A stretch of DNA of 64,000 nt from NCBI GenBank assembly GCA_963555705.1, contig OY743169.1, forward strand, positions 11,036,014-11,100,013, written 5' to 3'. Below, one piece after another: positions 10,561-20,598 of the stretch (the stretch's first letter is position 1; every line of letters begins with the position of its first letter). Position numbers and translations under genes: made by a program. This DNA comes from Ligustrum vulgare (lineage: Eukaryota > Streptophyta > Magnoliopsida > Lamiales > Oleaceae). The notes under the pieces were generated by a model. It saw only the letters and a program-made list of their open reading frames with translations, made no database searches and was not told the DNA's origin.

Positions 10561-10747
10561 TTTGAGAAAAAAATTCTTTGGTTGGGGTAGCTGTTGTTGT
10601 GGTGGTGTCGAGACGGTGGTGATATTATTTCTTTGATTGGGGTAGTTGTTGTTGTGGTGTTGAGATGGTGGTGCAACTTTTGAGACGGCGACGGCGGCAG
10701 CAGTGATGTCAGTATTGGTATTGAGACGGTGGTGCTAGTGTTCGAAG
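10561..10747. repeat. GTTGTTGTGGTGGTG-type low-complexity stretch
   Basis: Two related segments carry gattggggtagttgttgttgtggtggtgt and gagacggtggtg. The minus-strand frame that reads through it (10266-10778) is His/Thr/Ser repetition and is not a credible protein. Confidence 0.6.
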
Positions 10748-11830
10748 AAAAATGAAATTTCGAGGTTGTAATAAGCAATTAAGTTACAATAATAATTAAT
10801 TAGTTACATTTGTAATTGGTTACAAAAATAAAATAAAATTTCAATTGTAATTAATTACAAATGGTAATTCATCACAATTAGTAATTAATTCAATTAATTT
10901 TAAAAGAAAAAAGAATTTTCGTGTAATTTGTAATATACAATTTAATTGCAATAGTAATTAATTAGTTATATTTGCAATTAATTACAAAATTGAAATTAAG
11001 TTACATTTGTAATTCATTACAAATTTACAATTTGTAATTGATTCAATTAATTTTAAAAGACAAATGAAATTCCGAGTGAGTTTTTAATATACATCTAATT
11101 TATAATAGTGATCAATTAATTACATTTATAACAAATTAAAAATTTGAAATAAATTTACAATTGTAATTAATTATAATTTGCAATGAATTCAATTAATTTC
11201 AAACAAAAAATGAAATTTCGAATAACTTGTAATATACAATTAAGTTACTATAATAATTAATTGGTTACAATTGCAATTAATTGCAAAATTGAAATAAGGT
11301 GCTTAGTATAAACTTTATGGCTAGAACTTTGGTTTAATTGCAAAATTGAAACTAAGTTACAATTTTAAGTACTTATAAAGTGTAATTCATTACAAAATGT
11401 AATTAAGTTGCAATTATAATTAATTACAATTTGTAACTAAATCAATTAATTTTAAAAGAAAACTAAAATTTCGAGTGATTCGTAATATACAATTAAGTTA
11501 CAACGGTAACAATAGTTACAATTGTAATTAATTACAAAATTGAAATAATGTTACAATTGTAATTGTAACTGATTATATGATTTAATTAAATTGGTATTAG
11601 TGTAACTAATTTAATTAGTTTTAGCAAAAAATAAATCTGTCATGATTTACAAATTCATTAGTTACAATTGTAATTTATAGCAAAATTGAAATAATTATGC
11701 AATTGTAATTAATTACAAAATGTAATTATTACAATTTGTAATTAATTCAATTAATTTTAAAAAATGAAATTTCGAATGACTTATAATATACAATATTAAT
11801 TAATTAGTCTCCTTGTAATTGATTGTATTT
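10748..11830. repeat. Minisatellite of ~150-bp units rich in TTACAATTGTAATTAATTACAA
   Basis: Units begin with aTGAAATTTCGAgt and end with AATTCAATTAATTTTAAAAGAaaa. Starts are near 10750, 10909, 11063, 11207, 11464 and 11763. The fourth and fifth units are longer because of internal expansion of the ttacaattgtaatt motif and insertion of unrelated sequence (for example ggtgcttagtataaactttatgg). The whole array is strongly palindromic at short scale and could form hairpins. Confidence 0.75.
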
Positions 11831-12239
11831 CAACAGTGGAGAGAGCTCGAGACCTTAGATTCGACTACATGGGATCGCTCCACTCAACGCCTCTGTGAAT
11901 CGAATTCTGATACTGTGTAGTTGAGGGTCAAGCTGAGTGAATGCTGTGGAGAAAGCAAATACATGGTGGGTACTGTGCATATTTGATTACCTGATTTTGA
12001 TAAAATATTCTTTATATTGTTAAAACATCTTTTTAAATACATGATATTTAAAAATAGGTTCTTAAAAGTTTTGTATTTGTGTACTTAACCCTTTAATTGT
12101 TGGAATGGGATTTAATTGATAGTTTTGGGCCTGGACAATGGGTTTGTTTTTATTGGGCCTAATTAATTTTGTTTTGGAAAAATTACTGGAACCTTTATAT
12201 TAAGTCCCAATTTTAAAAATCACACGTATAGGAAAAAAC
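11831..12239. other. Spacer, no gene seen
   Basis: Ordinary AT-rich sequence with a short mixed-composition patch (11835-11960, gtggagagagctcgag...). No open frame, repeat or terminal motif can be supported. Confidence 0.4.
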
Positions 12240-14535
12240 AATCAGGTGTTAATTAGTTTTTTTTTCTATTAATTAATAACAATAAGTTTTATTTTTCAGA
12301 AAATCAGTTCTCTATCCTCTCCCTTACTCTATCTTTTCTCTCTCTCGGTGATATTGCCCAGCTCTCCACGATGACTACCGATCCTCGTCGGACTCCGCCA
12401 CCACTTCCTCACCGTCGACCCTTCTCTCAATGTTAGCAGCGCCGCTGATTGAAGCAGCGGCACCGCTACTGCTTCCATCCAGTAGTTGTGCCGCTGCTAG
12501 ATTGAAGCAACGACACCGCTGTATCAATATGGTGGTGATTTGCACCTCATGTGTGCTGGTGCGGTGGTGAGATGTGAGGTTGTAGTGTAGTGGTAGTATT
12601 GATGCAGGCAGCTCGCTGAGGTTGTGGTGGTGTTTTTGGAAGCATCGACTGCGGCGTAGGTGACGAGTGTGGTGGTGGTGGTGGTGCGACGGTAGCGAGG
12701 TGGTGGTGGGGGAGTTCAATCGCAGAGGTGGATTTGACATTGATCCTGGGGGAATTGAAATTGGGATCAATTTTTCCCAGGAGTGAGCAATGTCAATTTT
12801 ATCTTTCAAACAAATTTTCATTTGCATCATTCTTTTGATTAAACTTATAAAATGTTGGCTTGGTTAGAGAACGTGACGATTTTGAAAGTAGTTCTTGGTC
12901 AGTGTTGTTTTTATGATGGTGGTGGTGGTGGTGCCATGATGGTTATGGTGTTGGTAGGGTGGGGGTAGGTGATTGTGGAAGACGGTTATGGTTGGGTATA
13001 TGATTTTTTAAGGGCTTTTTTTTTTTTTTTTTTTTTTTGGTGTTGTGGTGGGAGTGTACGGGGGTGGGCAATGGTGGAAGAAAAGGTTTAGTTTACGAAG
13101 GGGGCGGGATTGAGGTGAATGACTTGAATAGTGCATACGAACATCTAAGGTTCATTGTGAACAATTTTTAGGTAATTATGAAAAATTATTATGTAATTGA
13201 GGCCAATTATTGGATAATTGTGACATTGTGCAATGGGACTTGACTTTATGTGACAATTTGACTAATTATTAGGTAATTGTGATCAAAATATTCACTAATT
13301 TTGATTTTGGGCGATGAAACGCGACTTTGTGTAATGATTGTGACTTTGGAGACTTGTGAGAGGACGTGATGTGACTTACAATTATGTCAAATATGGCTGT
13401 GTGACCTTGTTGTGACTTTGTCTTATCGAACTGTGATTGTGTGTGATCGAAATATAATTGAACTGTGACCGAAGTGTGACATTGTGTGATCGTGACACTG
13501 TGTGACCGAACTATGACCTTGTGTGACCGAACTGTGACTTTCTATGATCGAACTGTAACGTTTATGTAATCAAATTGTAACCTTGTGTGACCGAAATGTG
13601 ACTTTGACTAATTGTGATCAAGAAAACGAGTAAGTGTGACAAATAAATAATACGTGACTACAAATGTTTGATTACGATAATATTTATAATTGTGACAAAA
13701 ATTTGTGTCGATTGTCTTTATGCGACTTGTTAACGATTACAGGATGTGACCCATTACTCAAATTATAGGTCACAAAATTTAATTTGCGTCTAATTTTGTA
13801 ATTGGGAACAAATTATAATTTTGTGCGACCTGAATGTGACTTTGCGAGTGGTGTGGGGGTGAATTTTACAACTAAAGTTGTAATTCTGATCGATATGTAA
13901 CTTTGCGAGTGTGATGAGGTGGAGTGGGGCGAATGTTACAACTAAATTCGTAATTGTGATAGAATTATGATTTTGCTTGACCAATTGTGACTCGGGTCAT
14001 GTGGGGGTGGGGAGGGTGTGTGGATGGTGAATTTTGTGACTAAATTTATAATTGTGATCGAACTGTGATATTGTGTGACCAATTATCATTTTGCAATAAA
14101 ATTTATAATTGTGATGGAACTGTGATATTATTTGACCAATTGTCATTTTGCGATTAAATTTATGATTGTGATTGAAATGTGACTTTGTGTAACCAACTGT
14201 GACCAACCGTGACTTTGCGTGGTGGGGTGGCCTCGGGGTGAAATTTGCAAATAATTTTTTAATTGTGATCGAATTGTGATTTAGTGTGACCAACTATGAC
14301 TTTATGTGTGGGGTGGGAGGTTAAATTTGCAATTAAATTTTTATATGTGATCGAATTGTGACTTTATGTGACCAACTGTGACAGGATGGGGTGGGGTGCA
14401 CTGGTTGGAGATTATGTATTGTTTATGTTTTATCATTTAATATTATTATACAAGTTTTAATTTAATATATAAATGATAATTATATTTATATTATACATAA
14501 TATTATATTAAATAATTACTAATTAACACCTGATT
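12240..14535. mobile_element. Possible TIR-bounded non-autonomous element enclosing a GTGAC minisatellite
   Basis: AATCAGGTGTTAATTAGT (12240-12257) is matched exactly in inverted orientation by ACTAATTAACACCTGATT (14518-14535), an 18-bp perfect inverted repeat. No target duplication is visible and the superfamily cannot be assigned. Inside are a CT-rich leader (12300-12360), GTGGTGGTG low-complexity sequence (12660-12720, 12915-12935), a long poly-T and then a GTGAC-type array. The 151-codon minus frame at 12375-12830 is His-rich low-complexity translation. No transposase is present. Confidence 0.45.
13370..14395. repeat. GTGACYTTGTGTGACCGAACT minisatellite grading into ~100-bp units
   Basis: At 13440-13620 a ~21-bp unit (GTGACcTTGTGTGACCGAACT) recurs many times. 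From about 13790 the period lengthens to about 100-120 bp. Each long unit has a G-rich block (gtggggtggg), then AATTTTGCAACTAAATTTaTAATTGTGATCGAA, then GTGACTTTGTGTGACCAAcT. The open frames at 13790-14293 come from this array. Confidence 0.75.
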
Positions 14536-14857
14536 TTATTTTATTTTTTTTAATAAAAAAAACCTTAAATTTGTTAAGTTAATTTAGAAAGTGATAATTT
14601 TTGTTGTGTAGTTATGTACTTTTTCCTTTTTTTTTTTTTTTTTTTTTTTTTAAATATAGTGCTACAACCATTTGCTAAAAAATATAGTGCTACGACCATT
14701 TGTTATTTTGAGGTAAAATGTGTTGTTAAAAAATGGTTTCGAAATATACGCGTGGTTAAATTTGAAAGAAAAATTGTGGTTGACATTTATTGTGGAGAAG
14801 AAGGATGAAATTGCACCTAAAGTAGAAGGTAATGTTAATATAAATAAATAAAAGATT
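14536..14857. other. AT-rich spacer with poly-T run
   Basis: Contains a ~22-base T run (14629-14650) and a fragment like the Tourist-type MITEs found elsewhere in the window (gaggtaaaatgtgttgttaaaaaatggttt, 14710-14740). The 64-codon frame at 14614 starts in poly-T and is rejected. Confidence 0.4.
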
Positions 14858-15844
14858 TAGGGATGGCAATGGGACGGTTTGGGGCAGAGATGTAGTTCCT
14901 CGTCCACGCCTCATCGAAAACTTACCATCACTGTCCCATCCCCGTTTAAACGTGGACGGGCGGTGATGCTAAAATCTTTTTTTACATCCTCATTTTATAT
15001 ATGTATTTTTTTAATTCTTAAATTATTTTGATTTAGATATTTATATTTAAATAAGTGTTTGGTAAACAAAATAAACTGGTAAACTACACAATTTTTAATT
15101 ACACATATTTTCTCTCTCCAATTTTCAATCAATATTTTTTTTTACTTCAAAATTATAAATAAACCGATTTATAAACCACACAATGTTACCAAACAGAGAA
15201 AAGAGTGTAACGAGTCAAGAACGTTGTCATACTAAATATATAATGAAACTTCATCGAAATTAATCAATACTTGTTTGGTACATTAAAACATTTATCAATG
15301 TAACTCCAAATATATTTAACAAGCAACAATCTAATATCAAATTCTTCTAAGTTAATTCTTGTTCAATAGATGAAGTAATAAAAATTTGTACTCAACTACA
15401 GGTAGTTATTTTTTGCTTTTCTATCTGGGAATTCATTTACAGTACAATCTTTTTCTGGTTAATGTGAATTCATTTCTTGTAGCAAAAGGATGTTTGATTT
15501 GTTTGTTTCATTGATACATGTTTTTGGGGCATAATTGATTAGAAAAAATTACTTGTTTCATTTAGTTAATAGAAAACTATTTGGCATTTGAGATGAGCAA
15601 TTGATCCTATTTTTTATTTTTATTTTTATCTTCAGACTTATGACATTTTTAAGTTGTTTGTGCTATTTTAATTGGACTCGTTAATCGAGGACGGGTTTGT
15701 AGCTCGCATCATCATCCCCATCCTCGATTTGGGGATACTTTTTCATCATCATCCTCGCCCCATCCGCTTTTTTCATGGATTTTCCATCCCGTTCGAGTTG
15801 AATATCCACCGATTTGGGGATTCCCCGCCCCTTTGCCATCCCTA
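14858..15844. mobile_element. Non-autonomous hAT-type element (TAGGGATGGCAATGGG TIR)
   Basis: The left end TAGGGATGGCAATGGGacGG and the right end CCgCCCCTTTGCCATCCCTA are inverted copies of a well-known plant hAT terminus. The 8-bp flanks (AAAAGATT and AAAAAGGT) agree at 5 of 8 positions, so the target duplication is decayed or uncertain. Sub-terminal sequence is rich in CATCCCC/GGGGATG on both sides. No transposase frame is present. A Tourist-like MITE is nested at about 15058-15205. Confidence 0.7.
15058..15205. mobile_element. Tourist-like MITE copy nested in the hAT element
   Basis: Starts with gtgtttggtaaaca... and ends with ...aaccacacaatgttaccaaacagag. It is an inverted-repeat pair of the same family as the MITEs at 48903 and 51167, with the internal (c)tctctccaattttcaa motif common to that family. 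Confidence 0.55.
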
Positions 15845-16634
15845 AAAAAGGTGAAAATGTGACCATATTCAAAAGTTGGAGACATCTTGTGTAATTATAG
15901 TATTTTTGGCATTAATTGTCTTTCTTAAGTTATAGAGGAAGAGATTTTAAAAACAATATGCCCATGTTTGATAATTCTTAAAAAAAAAAAAATTTGATTA
16001 GAACTTAAGTCAAAGTTAATAATAATTAATTTTAACTATACATTTTATTAGTTCTACAACTTTTCAATAACATATTCCATCAGTTTTTATAAAAGTTTAT
16101 TAAAAATCTAATTTTAATCTCTATTAAACAAGAGCTTTGTATAACAATTTTGAAGTGAAATGTTAATGAAATTATTATATTTAATATTTAAAACTTTCCA
16201 CATGTCTTCCTGAAATATTTTTTCATTTTAAAAGTAAGATCTTTCATTGCGTGTATTTAAATTTTTTAATCCAATTTTATTCTCAATGTTTGTCACCTTA
16301 TCTTACTCCCTTTATTTCCCTTCCAAGGGAAGAGGGAGAACCCCTTAGTCTGACAAAGTAGGCTAGACTACCCAATCCTTATATGATCCACCCCATAGAA
16401 ATAGAGGAAATTACAGGCACCCCAAATTTTGAAGATTCAAAATCAATAATCATGTTTAATCCTTAATTATGCAGAAACTAGGTATAATTAAGTTTTTTAA
16501 TAATTAATAAATTAATAAATTAAATTAAATGCCCACCCCTACCCCCATCCTACATACATCCACCCACCTCACCGTAAATTTACCCACCCACTGTAAAACT
16601 AAAGCCCCAATCTATATAAAAAAAACACTCAAAC

Positions 16635-16640
<6 letters not shown>
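15845..16640. other. AT-rich spacer, no gene
   Basis: No frame, terminus or repeat beyond short poly-A/T runs is supported. A slightly GC-richer patch at 16310-16410 has no recognisable feature. Confidence 0.4.

Positions 16641-16668
<28 letters not shown>
16641..16668. repeat. (CA)n microsatellite
   Basis: An uninterrupted acacac run lies in the middle of a mixed repeat region. Confidence 0.9.
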
Positions 16669-16669
<1 letters not shown>

Positions 16670-17034
16670 TGAGGACAAAACATCCAATCTCCAAACCTCA
16701 ACTTCATCTTTTTGTAGAGGCAAAACACTGAATCTCCAATCTGAAAGTAAATCACAAAGGAGCAAGAACATCAATTCAATCGTTCAAAGACAACACGCAT
16801 TGAAGACACCACCACGTGAGTTGTGTTTCTGATAGATGGTGTATGCATGTGCACTGTAGTGGTTGCATCTGTAGTATATATGTACTGTGTGTAAGTGGTG
16901 TTGGATGATCTATGTTGTATATATGGTTTTAGTGGTTGAGTTGTGCTAATGGGCGATATTTGTAACTTGGACAATTGTTGATGGTGGATGGTGTCGACGG
17001 TTGTGGCAGTGTGAAAGGTGATTGTGCTACCTTG

Positions 17035-17570
17035 GTGCTATGTGTGGTGTCGTAGGTGGTCAGTTGGTCACATGTTCAGCCGTTCAAGTAACAGTTGGTG
17101 CATCAAGTCACGTGTGTTCTTCGTGTCATAGGTGGTGCAAAGATGGCGGTTGCGGTGTCTAACAGATCTTCAGTTCAGGTCATTGGTGGTTAGTTGCTGT
17201 CGTTCTGGTCACATTTGTAGATTAGGTCACATGTCTCAAGTTACAAATATTTTGTTCAAGTCACATTTGGTTCATTACGTCATAGTGTTTTGTTCAGGTC
17301 ACATTTGATACATATGTTACTGCATTTCAAATGTTCAGGTCACGAGTGTAGTGTTTAGCTCACTTTTGGTTCATTGTGCCTCAGGTCACACTTGAAATAT
17401 TCAACTCAAATGTTCGCTGTTCAGGTGATATTGTATAAGTCATTCCTAGTTTAATTTCTCTTTCATTGTCTTTCAAATTTCAAATTTTTAGAATTAAATT
17501 AAGAGTCATAATTCAAATGGTAAGATTCCCCACTGATTGCTTAATTATAGGATGATTAAATACTATAATC

Positions 17571-17623
<53 letters not shown>

Positions 17624-17957
17624 ATATTGCTACATATGTGGTGTTGAAGCGACAGATATTACTATGGTGGTGGTGTGGCGGGTCTGGGATTGTGGTGGTG
17701 GTGGTGGTGGTGCTGCTAATGGTGGTCCGTCAGAATTGTGTGGTTTTGGTGGTGATTTCGATGGTGGTGGTGCGTCGAAATTGTGATGGTTCTGGTGGTG
17801 GTTTTGAAGAGATCATGGTGGCAGTGGCAGTGACAGTGCGCCCGAGGTGGTGGTGGTAGTGGTCATGGTTAGTTGCTGCCGTTCTGGTCACATTTGTAGA
17901 TTAGGTCACATGTCTCAGGTCACAAATATTTTGTTCAAGTCACATTTGTTTCATTAC
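17035..17957. repeat. GGTCACA-type repeat region with (CT)n and (GGT)n tracts
   Basis: 17180-17430 has many copies of GTTCAGGTCACATTTG-like words. A ~95-bp segment at 17188-17285 (gttgctgtcgttctggtcacatttgtagatt...) recurs at 17871-17957. Between them lie a (CT)n run (17575-17620) and GGTGGTGGT sequence (17690-17870) whose Val-rich frame (17638-17859) is not a gene. The second copy is interrupted at 17958 by the Helitron array and resumes at 22588. Confidence 0.7.
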
Positions 17958-17958
17958 A

Positions 17959-18790
17959 CTAGTATTTCACCCGTGCAATGCACGAAAGTTATTATTCTCA
18001 ATATCGATTTCAATAGGTATTAGTAAGATTTTAGTGCTTATACATAATAATCAACACATTTATAAATGCATAAAAAAGAATTCTCTATTACAATAATTAT
18101 TAGAATTTAAAAAATAACATAAGTAATTAGAATTATTAAAAAATTCTTTGAATAGTAAATGTTAATTTATATATTTAAATAATACATTATTATTGATTTC
18201 AATAGTTTTTATGAATTATTAATAACTTCATTAAAAATGTAAATTTATTAGTTTTTTAATAGTATATCATATCTGATATAATATTATGTGCACGAATATT
18301 GATGCATGTGAAAAGTATAAGCATATTTCTCACAACTTCTAAATTTGCCTCTTATATTTGACGTACTTTTTAATTTTCATTCAAAAACATCAATCACAAT
18401 AATTAAAAAAGAAATACTCAAAATTTTGAATTTAACCAATATAACTTTATTTATAAAAATAAGTAGTCAAAATAATAATTTTAAAAATCTAGCGATTATC
18501 ATGATACGACAACCGAGTAAAGTTAGAAATAAAGAAATTATACCCTACAATCTTTAAAATTTTTATTAAAATTAATAATGATTTAAAAATATTAATCATT
18601 CTATTAATATTATTAACTAAAAAAAATCAAAATATTAACACTTCAATATTAACCTTCATTCAATAATTTTTTCAATAAATTATTTATAACGAGCACATTT
18701 TTTTAATATACTTTTTAACTACATATTTTTTCAAAACTATTTTCAACCATATTTTACCTCGAAATAAAAATATAGTTACTGAACAGAGGC

Positions 18791-18861
<71 letters not shown>

Positions 18862-19191
18862 TAGAAAATATGATTTGTAATATTAAAGATAACAAATGAT
18901 TTGACCAGTAATAATTAAAATACAATTTAATTATTGATGAAGACACATATAATTTATAATATTAAGAACAATAAATAAATAAATAATCAATAATTAGATA
19001 ATAATTTTAATATTGATAACTAAAAATATTGATTGAACTCATTCAATATTAATATTAATAAAAAATAATAATAATAACAAAAATATACAAATAACAATAA
19101 CATCATATTAATTATTTACTATAATACTAAAACATAAAGAATTTAAGAATTAAATTCTGCCAAATTATCCTACTTTTATATATAGTATAGA
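17959..19191 (-). mobile_element. Helitron A of the array, ~1.23 kb
   Basis: The minus strand starts TCTATACTATATATAAAAG at 19191 and ends at CTAG, 17959, with the hairpin 12-25 bp inside. It contains a long (TA)n run at 18797-18856 and a Tourist-like fragment at 18690-18793 (…actgaacagaggctta). There is no coding capacity. Confidence 0.7.
18797..18856. repeat. (TA)n microsatellite, about 30 units
   Basis: A pure TA run inside Helitron A, immediately beside the Tourist-like fragment. Tourist and related MITEs often sit at TA-rich sites. Confidence 0.9.
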
Positions 19192-20598
19192 TTTTCACCA
19201 GTGCGATGGATTGAAATTACTATGTGCAATATAGATAAGTCTTCATAAAATTTAATGATTATACATAATCAACACAAATACAAAAAATACAAAAATAATT
19301 TTTTATTACAACAATTATTAAAATTTAAAATCAACATAAATAATCCAAATTATCCAAAACTCCATTGAATGATAAATGCAAATTATGTAGTTTTTTAATT
19401 GTATATCATGTTAGATGTAATATTATGAGTACAAATATCGATACTTGTTCAAGATATAAATATATTTATTATAATTTTTGTATTTGCCTTACATATTTAA
19501 CTTTCTCTCAATTTTCGTTCAAAAATGACAATAAACTATAAATACGTGTTTAATCTTAGCTCATCAAATATATGACATTTGAACAACATTGAAGATCAAG
19601 AAATTATTATATCATATAATCTTTGCACAATTATTAAAATTAAGAATTATTAAAAAATATATTAACCATTTTTTAATATTTACCATAAAATAATATTAGT
19701 AGTTACATACTATAAATGCTTTTACATCAATCCAGATTTTGCATTCACACTAATCTACTTTGTATTCACACTTATTTACTATTCTCCCTTTATTATATAT
19801 AGTATAGATTTTGTTCAAAAATGACAATAAACTATAAATACGTGTTTAATCTTAGCTCATCAAATATACGACATTTGAACAACATTGAAGATCAAGAAAT
19901 TATTATATCATATAATCTTTGCACAATTAATAAAATTAAAAAAAATTAATTAAAAAATATAAAGGCAATAAATGCATTTACATCAATCCAGATTTTTCAT
20001 TCACACTAATCCACTTTGTATTCACACTAATCCACTATTCTCCCTTTATATATAGTATAGATATAGATTTACACCAGTGCGATGAACTGAAATTGCTATC
20101 TGAACATAGATAAGCCTTCACAAAATTTAATGATTATACATAATCAACACAAATACAAAAAATACAAAATATTTTTTTATTACAACAATTATTAAAATTT
20201 AAAAACAACATAAATAATCCAAATTATCGAAAACTTCATTGAATAATAAATGTAAATTCTGTAGTTTTTTAATTGTATATCATGTTAGATGTAATATTAT
20301 GAATACAAATATTGATGATTGTTCAAGATATAAATATATTTATTATAATTTTTGCATTTGCCACATATGTAACATTTTCTCAATGAAAAATGACAATAAA
20401 CTATAAATACATGTTTAATCTTAGCTCATCGAATATACGACATTTGAACAACATTGAAAATCAATAAATTATTATATATATATATATATATATTATGTAA
20501 TGCTATAAATGCATCTACATCAATCCAGATTTTGCATTCACACTAATCCACTTTGTATTTACACTAATCCACAATTCTCCCTTTATATATAGTTTAGA
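19192..20598 (-). mobile_element. Helitron B/C copies, short and partly duplicated
   Basis: Three 5' starts of one family (19808, about 20060, 20598) are followed on the minus strand by the shared sub-terminal GGAGAAT-GTGGATTAGTGTGAATAC and ATCTGGATTGATGTA blocks. Two degenerate 3' ends (CATCGCACTGGTGaAAATCTA) lie near 19195 and 20065. These have lost the CTAG and abut the next 5' end. The segment between 19808 and 20060 has a start without its own 3' end, so it is truncated. Confidence 0.6.

Noticed and set aside
10266..10778. 170-codon minus-strand frame
   Set aside because: Dominated by Thr/His/Pro repeats from GTTGTGGTG sequence; no recognisable motif.
12375..12830. 151-codon minus-strand frame with His and Ser runs
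   Set aside because: Low-complexity GTGGTG/GCCGCC translation, no start context or homology signature.
17638..17859. 73-codon Val-rich open frame
   Set aside because: Translation of GGTGGTGGT simple sequence; no domain.
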